NCBI GenBank assembly: GCA_034401795.1
Contig: CM067366.1
Location: 83,934,147 to 83,998,146, forward strand
From: Chaetoderma sp. LZ-2023a
Lineage: Eukaryota > Mollusca > Caudofoveata > Chaetodermatida > Chaetodermatidae
Direction of reading: 5' to 3'
Length of the DNA stretch: 64,000 bases
The position numbers and the translations under genes were made by a program. Each line of letters starts with the position of its first letter. The stretch's first letter is position 1. Under the pieces are notes generated by a model. The model had not been told where the DNA came from and did no database searches. It saw only the letters and a list, made by a program, of their open reading frames with translations. Positions 34,690 to 47,217 of this stretch are shown here, in pieces.

Positions 34690-37035
34690 GTATATGGCAT
34701 ATGCAGTCGAATTCGAATGTTCTTGCTTTGAAGTAGATATCTAGTTTATTCTTGATAGAAATTACTGTTTATGCTTCTGCTATTGTCGATGGCAGTGAAT
34801 TCCAATGTGGTACCACTCTGTTATCGAAAAAAGTGCTTGAGAATATCTTTGTTGCTGCGTTTTATTTTGAGCTTGAACTTATGCCCCCTGATCTGTACAC
34901 TGGATGGTTAAAATACTAGTCTTTATCAACATTATAAAGATCCCTGATGAGCTTGAATGTTTCGATTAAGTCTCCTCTAAACCGTCTATATTTCAGTGAA
35001 ATTAGGTTTAAGATTTCAAGTCTTATTTTGCAGCTGTACTCTCCAATTTGCGGGATGAGTTTTGTTACTCAGCGTTGAACTTTTTCTAATAGCTTTTATT
35101 GACTTTTCAGTCTTTGTGACCATACCGAGTTGCAGTATTCGAGAATATGTATAGAGACTTGTATAGGAATGTAGATGGATCAATATTGCTAAATGTTCTC
35201 TTGATTAGTCCTATTGTGCCGTTTGTCTTGGATACGATATTACCTATATGTATATCAAAAAAGAGGTTTCTGTCAATATGCACTCCCAAATCTTTTTCTA
35301 CCTCTGGTGTTGATACAAGAAGCCAGCCAGCGAGTCTGTCATATAGTATTTGGTTTGAGGGTTATTTCTTCCGAAGTGTAGGCCATGTGTTTTATCTATA
35401 TTGAAGGATAGTTGCCATGTCTGCGACAACTTACATACTGTTTCTATGTTATTTTGAATCTTACTGGTAGCTGGGTTGCCATATATCTTTGTGTCGTCTG
35501 CAAATATTTTGCAGTAGCAGGTTAGTCCATCAGGTAGGTCATTTATGTATATCAGAAATATTATGCTTACCTACAGGTTTACTTACAGGCCAGGCCCTCT
35601 TCTGACTGTAAGGTTATATAGTATACCCTCTTCTGTCAGCTCCGGGTCTTCTAATATATTTGATATGTTGCATGCGCTTTAAGTTGTGAATGACTTGTCT
35701 ATGTTAAATCTGATTGATTGGTCCATCCAGTATTTGTCCAGTCCACATTCAAATGCTTGGGTAGAAATGGCACTGATAACTGCTTCTGGTAAGTCATGCC
35801 AAATGTCCACAACCCTGTTAGTGAAGAAGTTCTTGCCGATGTTCAGTCTTGAACGCCCTTCGAAGGTTTTCATAGAATGGCCTCTGGTTCTACTCTTGGT
35901 GACTAATGGAATGTTTAGGCACACTGCATCTGGGTCGTATTTGTTGGTTAATATCTTAGGGAGTTCGCTCATGTCCCCCTCTTAGTCGACAATATGCAAG
36001 TGTTGGCAGGTTTATCAGTTTAAGTCTTTCTTCGTATGTATTTTCTTGTAGACCAGGTACAAGTCTTGTCGCCCTCCGCTGGACATTTTCCAGAGCTATA
36101 GTTTGTCTTCTGAGGAATGGGCTCCATACTTGTTTGGCATATTCGAGCTGGAGACGAACAAGTGCTGTATAGGTTAATTTGTCATTACTGCTTACTCCGA
36201 TGTCCTTTCCCTTTGTGCTGCTTTCCATAGCCTGTCTGCTTTCACGGAGTTTGTATTTCTGGTTGTCAAATTTGGATTTGCCAATTCTCATCGTTTTGCA
36301 TTTGTCCGGATGGAAGTGTAGTGGTCATGTGCCAGCCCATTCTTGGATGCTGTATATATCTCGTTGGAATTGTATGCAGTCTCCTTCAGTGGTGATTGAT
36401 CTGAAGGCTTTGGTGTCATCGGTGAATAGGCATGTTGGAGACAGTTATGTCCGGGCGATCCTAGAACTGATCCTTGGGGTAATCTGCTTGCGACATTTTT
36501 CCAGTCAGACTTTTTTCCATTAATTAATACTCATTGTTTTTTGTTGCTAAGGAACTCCTGGATCCAATTAAAGTACAAGGGGCCTATGTTGTATCATTCT
36601 AGCTTATGGACTAGTCTGCGGTGTGGCACATTGTCAAAGGCTGTCATGAAGTCACAGAAGATAATATCAATACACCCACATCTATGTCCATTTCTCTAGT
36701 ACGTAGAGTAGCTGTAGCATTGGATCGGCCATTTATGAAGCTATACTGCTGACTGCTGAAAAGCTTGTGGTCTTTCATGTGCTGCATGATCCTTTTTCTA
36801 ATGAAAGTTTCAAGTATCTTGCACAAAAAGTATGTTAGACTTATTAATTGGTAGTTATTTGGATTCTTACGGTCTCCTTTCTTGAACATGGCTGTGACAT
36901 TGGCTGTTTTCCATTCTGATCGGAGTTTCTTGGAAGTGATTGAAGCCTGGAATATATGATGTAGTGGGAGACTTAGTGTATGACTGAGCTCTTTGAGTAT
37001 ACGCATATAGTATAGGTATAGGTCCCAGGACACTT
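34690..37035 (-). pseudogene. Decayed LINE reverse transcriptase and C-terminal region
   Basis: On the minus strand from 37035: YYMRILKELSHTLSLPLHHI, SEWKTANVTAMFKKGDRKNP (fingers), LCKILETFIRKRIMQHMK and FSSQQYSFINGRS. After a frame change come DFMTAFDNVPHRRLVHKLE (first catalytic Asp) and NWIQEFLSN. The C-terminal blocks are YTALVRLQLEYAKQVWSPF, ENVQRRATRLVPGLQENTYE, EGRSRLNIGKNFFTNRVVDI with WHDLPEAV, and finally CGLDKYW. The YxDD part is too decayed to see; blocks of the C-terminal half appear out of order nearer 35100-35290 (MGVHIDRNLFFDIHIGNIVS). Resembles the CR1/jockey-type LINEs common in marine invertebrates. Confidence 0.83.
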
Positions 37036-37200
37036 CCTTGTGGCACCCCGCTGGCCACCGCTACCCAGTCTGATGTTGCGTCATTGATCCTTACTCTCTG
37101 GCTTCTGTTACGTAAGTAGTTTCCTATCTATTTTACCAAATTATCGCCAATTCCATAGCTTCTCAGTTGTTGTGGTACAGTATCGAATGCTTTTTAGAAG
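37036..37200 (-). pseudogene. Fragment of a second LINE reverse transcriptase
   Basis: Minus strand: KAFDTVPQQLRSYGIG, YLRNRSQRVRINDATSDW and VASGVPQGSVLGP. These are palm blocks that should follow, not precede, the fingers of the adjacent LINE, so a separate copy was joined at about 37035. It is cut by the SINE at 37203. Confidence 0.8.
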
Positions 37201-37202
37201 TC

Positions 37203-37455
37203 GGGCACATTGGCTCAGTTGGCAAAACCGTTGCGTCGCACATGTTTGGAATTCCAATCCAAAAAGAGACGGGTTAAATCCTGTATGTTATCAAGGTGTA
37301 AAAACCTGTGCCATTCCATACGTCATTCACACAACGTTTAGTCATTGGTCCCATCTCGTGTGGTGTCTGTGCCACGTGGGACGTAAAAGAACTCACTCTG
37401 AGTGTCAGGCCCTGAAACGGGAGCTCAGTTGTGAATATGCTCTGATAGCGTATCA
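37203..37455 (+). mobile_element. tRNA-derived SINE (copy 2)
   Basis: A box TGGCTCAGTTGG (37211-37222) and degraded B box GGGTTAAATCC (37271-37281), then the same body as copy 1 on the opposite strand, ending GAGCTCAGTTGTGAATATGC with 'tctgatagcgtatc'. Inserted between two LINE pieces. Confidence 0.85.
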
Positions 37456-39945
37456 ATGACGTCAGCTAAAGAGATTTGAAGGGACACAAAAAATCAAAAC
37501 ACTGCGATCCTGACTCAAATCCTCCTAGATATAAAACATCAAGGAGAGTAATGAGGTGCTGCATTGACAAGTGCGGGAGCTGCAGTCGTCGCAGAAAATG
37601 ACCAGTTTCCTACCATCAAAAGAAATTGACACCAAACAGTCATGCTACTAAGAGTAATCTAACTTACACATCCAATCCCCAAATCTTAAAACATCCAGAA
37701 AGAATATCATTAAACAGAACTACTAGTAACCTACCAACAAGAGAGTGCCATAATAGCAGTAGACAACAAACGACTTGCCACACAAAAAAGACTTTACTAA
37801 TTGGTAGTTCCACCCTCAGAAAGCTTAGTGGACACTGCATGTCAACAGATAACATCTGTATCATTGTTCGTTCTTTCAGTGGAGCTAGGATAAACGAAAT
37901 CTGTGATAGACTAGAGACGTTGCTAACAGATGACTATTATGATGCAGTAGTGGTCCATGTTGGCACAAACGACATTGGAAGGGGTAAACTAGAAGGCATG
38001 ATCACAGATTATGGAGAGTTTATTAAAATAATCCAAATCCATCTCGCCTAGTACAGAAATGTTCATTTCGTCACTTTTGCCAAGTCCCACTAGCAGATAT
38101 AATAACAACTTAACAGAAGCTTTTAATGGAATGCTCTGGTCGCTCACCAACTGGCTCGAAGTCAACTTCATTGGTAATACACAACTGTTTAGCAACACAT
38201 AAGGAGAACCCTATCAGGAACTGTTCCAGGAAGAAGTCCATCCAAACCACGAAGGGATCTGCTTATTATCCGACAAGATTAAAAATTATCTGCATTCATT
38301 GATGGATATCTTCAGGGACACAGAGGATTTTTATTATCCACAGACACAACCACGGAGGAGATAAAACAAGCAACAAACAGATCCAAAACAGTATCAAGAC
38401 CAATACAGCTATCAAACCACTTCAGCTTATTACACAATCCTCCTATAGCCGCACCACCAAATAAATGATTATGCATACGAAGACAGTGTAAATAACACAA
38501 CAAACATGAATACTGGAGCTGAACTGGAAAGGCTGGTACACGAGACTCATCCTGCCATCATATTGGTTACAGAAGTGCTACCTAAAAACAAAAACATGTG
38601 TTAGCGAACTACAGATTGCTGAATAAAACCTCTCTTTGAATAGTAACCCTTCACGAGGTGTCCTGATTTATGCTCATGAATCAATAGACGCCAAGGACTG
38701 TGATACACTAAATACTCATTGCTTCAACAAGTGAGTGTGAGCATCATGGATCTCACAACAAAAGGAAACAGTCATTGTTGGGAAAATCTGCTAAACATGG
38801 TAGGCGAGTTTTGCGCTGACCACGTTCTTATAATAGGGGACTTAAATTCCAATACAATTAACTGGAGCACTGGACTTTCAACTAATGGAGAGGAAAATGC
38901 ATTTCTGGATTCTACTAAGAATATTTTTCTACAACAACTAGTTACTAAACCAACTAAATCTGATAAGATAAATCAGAAATCAAATTTACTAGACCTCATC
39001 CTAGCAAAAAACAGGAACATTGTCCATGAAATAACCCACTCACTCCCTCTACATAAAAGCGATCACGACATTCTCAAAACTTCACTGCACCCAGACATTT
39101 TAAGCCATGCCAGACAGACAACATACCATTAATCAAAGGTAGGTATGCTGAAATGCGAACAGAGCTAGGAATGTTGGACTGGCAGCATCTAAACGAACTT
39201 GAAACAAACGAAGCATGGAACCTATTACACAGAAAATTAACTGCTATGAAAGAGCAATTTATTCCTATCTCTATGCAACAGGACAGAAACAAACATTTCT
39301 GAATTGACCAGACCACATCACAGTCACTTAAGCTAAAGAACGGAGCCTACAAAAAGCACAATATAACTAAGAAAACTTCAGATTATGAGCTTTTCAAGGA
39401 AGCCAGAAACAAAGCTACATCATCCATCCAAAGAACCAAACAGTCCTTTGAACAAAAAGTGGCGTCTGAAAGTAAAACTAACCATAATGCATTTTTGGAA
39501 CTATGTAAAAAGCAAAACAACTCTACACTAATCGATTAGTGATCTACGTAACCCAGCTACTGGCACCATTAGCACAGATGACAAAGAAAAAGCAAATATC
39601 CTCAACAACTTCTTCTCAAGTATCTTCACTTCCGAGGACTTGCATAATATACCAAGTATCAGCAATAGAGACACCAGCACTATTTTAGACAGTATAGTAA
39701 TAACACCCGTGGCTATTGAGAAAAATCAAATAAAAGCAATGGCCCAGACGAAATTCCAGTGAGAATACTAATCGTACTAGCCAAGGAAATCAATGAGCCG
39801 TTATGCATCATCTTTAGCAAATCTCTCTCGAAGAAGGTGTATTACCAAACATCTGCAAATTGGCTAATGTGTGTTGCATATACAAGAAAGGTTTTTAAAA
39901 AATGTGTTCTTCTAATTATATCGTACCCGTATAAACGGTCCCGAT
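37456..39945 (+). pseudogene. CR1-type LINE, 5' half: esterase-like ORF1, endonuclease, start of reverse transcriptase
   Basis: ORF1 (37626-38051) has SGNH-hydrolase-like blocks: KKTLLIGSSTLRKLSG (nucleophile region), SFSGARINEICDRLE and VVVHVGTNDIGRG (the GxND block). CR1-clade ORF1 proteins are known to carry such esterases. ORF2 starts after 38500. Endonuclease blocks are LIIGDLNSNTINWSTG and KSDHDILKTSLH (terminal Ser-Asp-His). A linker follows (YELFKEARNKATSSIQRTK, NHNAFLELCKKQNNS), then FFSSIFTSED. The reverse transcriptase is broken off near 39930, just before the NYRPVSL block, about 100 bp from the giant palindrome. Multiple stops and frameshifts. Confidence 0.85.
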
Positions 39946-40027
39946 GACTAAAAGGTACCATAACGGTCTTAGGACCGCTAGTTATAATTTCTGTATATGT
40001 TCATAGTTATTCTCATTTTCTGTAAGG

Positions 40028-43000
40028 TGTAGGAAAGCACTGCGAAAACATATCTTAATTATTATTTTATTTGCTGAACAATCCTCCCGAGCCACAGTGC
40101 AAAACTGGGCAACTTGTATTTAAACCTAACGACAGGTTAAACGGTTAGTTCCATAGGAGACAGTGGCGGGCGAGATACGCATCCCTACCGAATTCCATAA
40201 AAATGTCGGGGAATGATATTTAGATCTGCCACGCCCTCACGGGAAGGGCATTTACGGTGGGTATTCGTCTCTCTTATCCCCACCATAACGATAGATTAGT
40301 TGCCTAAAATGCTTTTGTGAAAAGTAACCAGTGTCTTGTGACGTTTTATGTGGTTACGGAGTGATATGTCAGGATTCTTATCCAGTTCGGAGATCTTACT
40401 AAGTAACATGTATGAGCGCTGTCTTCAGTATTGATGTCTTAGGGCATCCATTCTCAATGACAGCGGTGTCTAACAGCTAGGTAGACACCCGCCATTTGCG
40501 GCCTAAAAATAGTTCTTGTTTCTAAAAACTAAAAAGCTAGTTAAGCAGAGCAGAAGGCCCGCATAAATAAAGCGGCAACTACTAATTCAGCATACTAAGA
40601 ATTACATAAGACAGTGATGTGGGAATCCCTCGGCAATCGTTCATCCGGTCTTCACATAAAACAGCACGCAACCCTATAGTCATAATCTCACTAGGTATGG
40701 GCTTTTCTTTTCAGCATTTTGGTTAAATATTAGAGCGGGCCCATTTTTACCTACTACTCTTCTCCCGCTTTAAGCAGTGGCAACATTTTCGCCCAACGGA
40801 GGCCCGTGTGAGGCACTTACCGCTCGCAAGGATTCAACGACGACGGTCCACACGAGGATAATACTCCTCACCCATACTAGCACTAGGAGTAGCGCCCGTG
40901 TGAGGCACATGATTTTTCGTCCAAGATAATCTTCTTTCCTTTCAGCTTAGAGGTATAATAACTTATATTAAGTTAATTAGTTAAGTCTCGTGTACAGGAG
41001 CCTCCCTTGCGGGGATACCTCTGCGGACCTACGAGTCTGTGTGGTACCTCCGGGAGCCCCATGTTTAAAAGTTCATCCGGCTGTCTCTATGTCTTGTATT
41101 TTCGTATTCTCATTAGTTTTATCTAGCATACTCGACAGTCTGTTTAGATAAAATCATTGTATAGACTTATTTTAATTAGGTCACCAAAAATCCAATTTTG
41201 TAAGTCCATAGATCACGAAATTGCTATGGACAGGCATACTGATGACACAAACTCTTGGGATGAGACCGTTGTATTTAATGTTCGCGACAATGGTCGCACA
41301 GCCCCACTGGAACGATTGAGTTCCAACGGCCTTAGGAGCCAGTCTTTGTTGCCCGTAGGGCAGTCTCGTACAGGATCCGTCACCCCGAGACTGGATGCTA
41401 ACCAGCATCATCATTCGTTGTGCACTTGCGGTATGGCAAGTCGACATCACACACCGGAATGGCCCGACACTACCCCGCGAGCTACTGTAGCTCGCCGGGT
41501 AGTTTCGGGCCGTTCCGGTGTATCATGTCGACTTGCCGCGCCGCGAGTGCATGACGAGTGATGACGCTGGTTAGCATCCAGTCTCTGGGTGATGGACCTT
41601 GTACGAGACTGCCCTGCGGGAAACAAAAACCTGCTCCTAAGCCCAGTAGAACTCAATCATTCCGGTGGGGCCATGCGACCATTGTCGCGAACAGTAATCA
41701 CAACTGTCTCATAACACGAGTTTGTGTCACCAGTATGCCTGTCCATAGCAATTTCGTGATCTATGGACTTACAAGATTTGATTCGGTGGCCTAAAAATAC
41801 AAGTCTATACAATGAGTTTACCTAAACAATTAAAAATATGCTAGATAAAACTACAATAAGAGCATACGAAAATACGAGACATAGAGACAGGTAGACGAAC
41901 TTCTAAACATGGGGCTCCCGGAGGTACCAAACAGACCCGTAGGTCCGCAGAGGTATCCCTGCAAGGGAGGCTCCCATACACGAGACTTAATTATTTAACT
42001 TAATATAAGGTATTATACCTCTAAGCTGAAAGGAAGAAGGTTATATCAGACGAAAAGTGATGTGCCTCACGCGGGCACTACTCCTAGTGCTAGTTTGGGT
42101 GAGGAGTATTATCCTGGCGTGGACCTTCGTCGCTGAATCCTTGTGAGAGGCAAGTGCCTCGCGTGGGCCTCCATCTCAGGAAGGTGTCGCCACTGCTTAA
42201 AGCAGGAGAAGAATAGTGGGCAAAAATGGGTCTACTCTAATATTTCAATCAAAAATGCTTTTTAGAGAGAAAAGATCATACCTAGTGAGATTATGACTAT
42301 ATAGGAGTGCGTACTGTTTTACGTGAAGACGGGACGGGGAATTCCCGATGGATTACCTCATTACTGTCTTATGTGATTCTTGGTATGCTGAATTAGAAGT
42401 TGCCACTTTATTCATGCGGGCCTTCTGCTCTGCTTAATTCCTATTAGTTGTTTTCAGAACAAGAATTATTTGAGGCTGCAACTGGCTGATATCTACCTAG
42501 CTATTAGGCATGGCTGTTACGGAGAACAGATGCCCTAAGACATCAATACTAAAGACAGCGCTCATACATGTTATGTAGCAAGATCTCCGAACTGGATAAG
42601 AATCCGGACATCCCGCCCCGTAACCACATAAAACATTACAAGACATGGGTTACATTTCACGAAAGCATTACTAGGTCATTGTTCTATCGTTATGGTGGGG
42701 GTAAGAGAGACGAATACCCACCGTAAATATCCTTCCCGCAAGGGCGGCGCAGATCTAAATATCATGCCCAGACATTTTTAATGGAATTCGGTGGGGGTAC
42801 GTATCTCGCTTGTCACCGGGTCCTATAGAACTCAAGATTTCAAGATTCAAGATTCAAGATTCAAGATTATTTCTTCAATAATTCCAAGATAAACGTATTC
42901 ACGAATCATACCAGGTTGTCCGCCTAAGGCAGTGCCTAATAGTGAACTAACTATTTGACCTCTCGTTAGGTTTATATACAAGTTGCCCTAGTCGCACCTA

Positions 43001-43145
43001 GGCGTGATGTCCTTTAGGATTTTGCCTAGTATCAGTACAGATACAGATACAGATGCCCAGTTTTGCACTGCGGTGCGGGGGGGGGGGGATTGCTTAGTAA
43101 ATAAAATAATAATCAATACATATGTTTTTGCAGTGCTTTCCTACA
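40028..43145. repeat. Giant palindrome (3.1-kb inverted repeat, no spacer)
   Basis: The left arm (40028-41485) and right arm (41487-43145) are reverse complements along their whole length with moderate divergence. The centre is GCGAGCTACTGTAGCTCGC at 41477-41495, perfect except for the middle base. Matching outer tips are TGTAGGAAAGCACTGC and GCAGTGCTTTCCTACA. The right arm is longer by two insertions (42835-42960 and about 43000-43062). I find no protein-like frame: frames near the centre are shared by both arms and reflect the palindrome. No target duplication is visible. It could be a foldback element, an inverted duplication of an unknown element, or an unusual non-autonomous transposon. 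Confidence 0.93.
42835..42960 (-). mobile_element. LINE 3' tail inserted in the right palindrome arm
   Basis: Four or five TTCAAGA units, then 'ttatttcttcaataattccaag' and TCATACCAGGTTGTCC features. This is the reverse complement of the tail at 24940-25038. The left arm lacks it: its sequence passes straight through the same point (near 40160). Confidence 0.8.
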
Positions 43146-44270
43146 TTGGCTTAAAGTGCTAACTACTAAGTATCCGAAGATACGCGGGCAGGTGTATGTG
43201 ACACCACACCCTGGCCACCACCGTTCAGAAATCCCAATAGTTTCCCAGAGTCGAATTAGCCCGTGGTGCGGATAGGGACATCCAAGCAATTAAGAAGCCA
43301 CAAGGCTGAGTCTTTGGCTGACTGGAGCACGAAGAAGGACAAAATCTTACTTATGAGTCTTACCGGAGCTCGGGGCTAAATTATCACACTACCGGAAAAG
43401 AAGGAGCTTCAACTGCTAATGCTGCCACATATCTTCTTCTCGGTATCATCCCAATAGAAGGCCAACTGCACAAGAGAATCTTGACTCTATTTATAAACAT
43501 GGTGCGCAGACGAGATTCCATCGAGGCCCAGGTTATCCGACGTCAACTTGCCGTTAAGGACTCCGGTTCACACAGTTGGGTGATAATGGCTAGACAACTA
43601 CTCTCTCAGTATCAGCTCCCGTCGGCGTTTCAACTTGTGAAAACCCAGCCGTCAAAGTACATGTGGAAAAATCTATTGAAGCAGAGTGTCAATGCTTATT
43701 GGAGAGACCATCTAATTAGTGAAGCTACCTCTAAAGTAACACTATCATTCATCAACCTGAACTCCTGCACCATGAATAGATGTCATCCTATTTGGGAACT
43801 GACTAATACAGACACACTAACAGTCCTAAAAGCAGCAGTGAAAGTTAAATTAATCACACAGCGATATAACCTGTTTGGCGGATCTACGCGAGACCGATCT
43901 CAAAGCACTATCTGCCCAATGTGCAAGTCGACAGCTGAAACAATCACCCACTTTATCCTGCTGTGGCCGAGCTTAGAAGGTGTTCGTGTCACATAGCTCC
44001 GTAGAATAGATGACATCCTTCAGACAGCTGATGTACCAAGGCTGTGCGAGCTGACAGAGGAGGATGCCACTAGACTGATACTTGACGCTTCACATTTCAT
44101 TCCACTTAACAATCCACTGAGAATTCTCCTGGAACAAATATCACTAGACCTCTGTTTCAAGTTACACCACACTCGATCATCAAAACTTAGCGGAATATCT
44201 CGATAAACCGTACAAAGACGAGGTAAACCCCAAAAAACAACCAACAACAAAAGGCATACATGTAGTGATT
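43146..44270 (+). pseudogene. LINE C-terminal region with zinc-binding motif, 5'-truncated
   Basis: Frame 43481-43996 contains EAQVIRRQLAVKDSGSHSW, ARQLLSQYQLPSAFQLVKTQ and KYMWKNLLKQSVNAYWRDHL. The reverse-transcriptase zinc-binding end follows: STICPMCKSTAETITHFILL. After a stop at 43994 the sense continues with RRIDDILQTADVPRLCELTE to about 44200. Upstream, about 43380-43480 gives ASTANAATYLLLGIIPIEGQ. The catalytic domain is absent. A LINE lineage different from the CR1-like pieces, which lack this zinc motif. Confidence 0.83.
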
Positions 44271-45126
44271 AAGATAACGAAAATTCTGACTAGCAAATTT
44301 ACAGTCGTCACATCAGTCCAGTTCAGGGCTGATGGGTCTCCTAGAATTGGAGGTCACGCGAGTGGTCCACTTAACCATCATCAGGAAACCCCAAGTGGCC
44401 CTCACCTTAGATATTGGTGGTGCTATGCATGAGACTAATTATTCACTAATATTAAAAATACAACCAAATTTTTGAAATTTTTTCTTTAGAATGACTGTAC
44501 GGGTTTTCGGCTCAGTCATCCCAGTGGTAAATTTTCAAGAAATAATCTTCGCTTAGTTTTCTCATGCTTTAAAGATGGTACAGCTGATTGTGGATCTTAA
44601 AGGTGCGTGGTTCGATAATAAAGTTCATGCTGTTATAAGAACCACCATTACAGGCAACTTCTTCAGCGTGGTCTTTAAATGTCAGTGATATTTATGATTG
44701 TCAGTTGGTAGCGCTGATTGTGGTGCGATAAGCGGACATTAATAAACCGCATCAAGTAAGAACCACCATCTGCGCCCAAGAGTTGTAACCACCGCAGAAT
44801 GTTGGTGAAAGTTATTGCTGTGTTTCGGTGCCAAGTATAAGATAAAATCAGATTTTGCTTTAAGACAACACCTTGTTTTGTGGATTGTCTGCTGTAACAA
44901 CACCCGTGGTTAACTGGAATAATTGCACTCTATAATTACGGGAAGCCGTATTGTCACACACCCCACGGACAGACAGTTCCGTAAACACGTCGAATACAAC
45001 TGGGGCCAATGAGAACGCTTGACCAATGAGAAAGCATGTTACCTAGAAGGACGACGCAAGCACGTGCGTATGTCCCAGAGATGGAGCATTCTGCAACAAG
45101 CTCTTCACCATAGAAAAAGCAAAAAA
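44271..45126. other. Gene-free stretch with a P1 remnant
   Basis: P1 remnant at 44480-44560 ('agaatgactgtacgggttttcggctcagtcat' features). Otherwise unrecognised. Confidence 0.45.
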
Positions 45127-45360
45127 ATTCGTATTAGTAGCCTACTTTCATCATTTTGAGCGATTTTCTGAAACGTTAGCAGATTAGAACATTATTAATT
45201 CTATTCGGACATTGAATACAAATTCTCTTCATATATTCTAAATTCTAACTCAAAATTGTTAATTTTTCGTATTAGTAGCCTACTTTCACAAATTTTTGCG
45301 ATTTTCTGAAACGCTTGCAGATTAGAACATTATTAATTGGATTCGAACATTGAATAAGTG
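45127..45360. repeat. Tandem duplication, period about 137 bp
   Basis: Two copies of TTCGTATTAGTAGCCTACTT ... GCGATTTTCTGAAACG ... GCAGATTAGAACATTATTAA, separated by diverged AT-rich sequence. No coding signal. Confidence 0.88.
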
Positions 45361-46110
45361 TTCGATCTTGTCAAGAAATATAGGAAATAAACGAAACCTT
45401 TCTGAATTCTAAGAATTAAGATACAACAAAATATATTTTGTTCAAAAAATGTATTCTTACGGATTGGATTCATTTATATTTCAAAACGGTTTTTAATTTA
45501 AACACGGCTTTGCAAAATTAAATGATCACAGAATTTATGTAGTCTACATGTGTACAAAGTTACTTTTTTTAACCGCTAAACTTGTTTCGCCATTGCTACT
45601 TAAATTCCGTTGTTTTCGCCGATCCGGCTTTTAGTATCAATCAGCTTTATCGCTCAGCTGTCGCCGTCAGCTAGCTGTCAGTTAACTATTCAAGATTCAA
45701 TTACCTGAAACATAGGAAACAGATGTTAGAAAAGTTAGAAATAGGAACAACAGGTATATAGATATATCTGAAAGGTATATCGTCACCTAATCATAGGTAT
45801 AAATAAAACATAGATATATAGAATACTAGATAGACCAGGCGGCCAAGATCGGTATACTAGCGGCCAAGATCCTACGGCGGCCAAGATTGGTGTACACCGA
45901 ATTGGAGAGGCGGTATCTACAAGACAAGTAACAAGTAAGAAGAATATATTACACAGTGTGTAATGGAGACATTGTCTCTAATCGTTTGAACCTATTCTAT
46001 CGAGCTGAATAGAAAAGGTTAGTCGGTAGCATGCCGGGCTAAACAGAGTTATAGCATAGCACGGACAGCGACCTTAGTGAATAATTGTTGGTGGCGGGAG
46101 AAAGTGCTGC
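45361..46110. other. Gene-free stretch
   Basis: Contains three short copies of GGCGGCCAAGAT at 45838-45892 and nothing else recognised. Confidence 0.45.
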
Positions 46111-46114
46111 ATAT

Positions 46115-46790
46115 GGGTCATTCCGTGTCAAATCAGCAAATTTCCAGAAATGTCCCCACTTGACCGTCTCAGAATTGCTTAATATTTTGTTTACAGCTAC
46201 CTACACATATTTTAGGTGATTATACAAAATTATAGAGTCCAGTTTTACATACTTTTCAAAATATTGCAGTTTGAGTAACATAGGTGGCGAAAATGTTACA
46301 GGATTTTCGCACATGTTATTTTTTCCGCAACTTTCAAGTCCTAATATCTCCCTTATTATACATGCTAGCCATCTGAAATTTTTATCATTAATTCACTGCC
46401 ACGTGTCTTACTGGAAAATGCAAAGAAATGCCAAATACCTTTATAAATCTTTATTTAATGCTTTACCAAAAATGGCAAAATAATCTTCGACATTGTGCAT
46501 TTTGCAACTTTTATCTGAGAATAAAACACAAACTGTCTGCAGTTAGGGCTTGCCTTTTCACATGCTTTATGTATCCATATAGATGAACATGCACAGGTGT
46601 TTGTAACCTCCTAAGTTTATAACTTGCTGCAAATATTATTAAGAGGGACAGGTGGCACACACTATTGCTATATATCAAAAGAAAGCATATGGTCTAAGCT
46701 TAAAATTTGATACCTAGAACAACTTGCCCCTATGATTATTTCAGTGTGATATTAATTTAACAAAATAGGGTTATTTTGTCAATTCGCGAT
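46115..46790. repeat. Left terminal inverted repeat
   Basis: From GGGTCATTCC to CAATTCGCGA; mirrored at 53501-54221. It lacks a block of about 55 bp that the right copy has near 53663-53718. Confidence 0.93.
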
Positions 46791-47217
46791 TGATTAATTA
46801 TGCATAACTCAGTAATTACTTCGGAAATACTTCAAAGTGGATTGAATATTCAAGAACAAATTTAAAGTAATAAGTATGTAACACTGCTTCCATATAAATC
46901 TTTAGCACTAATGTCAAAATTTTCAAAAATTTCCAATTTAAAACAAGGTTAAATTGATGCCACTTTTGTAAACAACTTTCTCAGAAGATGCTGCTGCCTT
47001 AAACATCATCATCATCTAAGGAAATTGTTTTCCAAATCTGTTAATGCCAAAAACAAGAGAATGTTAATGCTAGTGTGCTCAGGATTAAAGCTGCATTAAG
47101 GTAACTTCACTAAATTATATGTAATTGTATCTTGTATATCAATCATGTTTAGGCTTTCTCTTTCTGTTGCTAACTATGTACAAGGAGGTAGTCAGCATAC
47201 TAGCATAGTACAGTTGC
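46791..47217. other. 3' noncoding part of the long-TIR transposon
   Basis: About 430 bp between the left TIR and the transposase stop. No feature recognised. Confidence 0.5.

Noticed and set aside
37211-37281. tRNA gene
   Set aside because: A and B boxes are present but the stems do not pair and a long body follows; it is a SINE.
41239-41300. Hammerhead ribozyme core CTGATGA in the palindrome arm
   Set aside because: No GAAA and no stem II at the required spacing, and the right arm reads CTGGTGA.
41157-41794. Frames of 70-134 codons at the palindrome centre
   Set aside because: They occur as mirror pairs in both arms with no protein signature and many arm differences that change sense.
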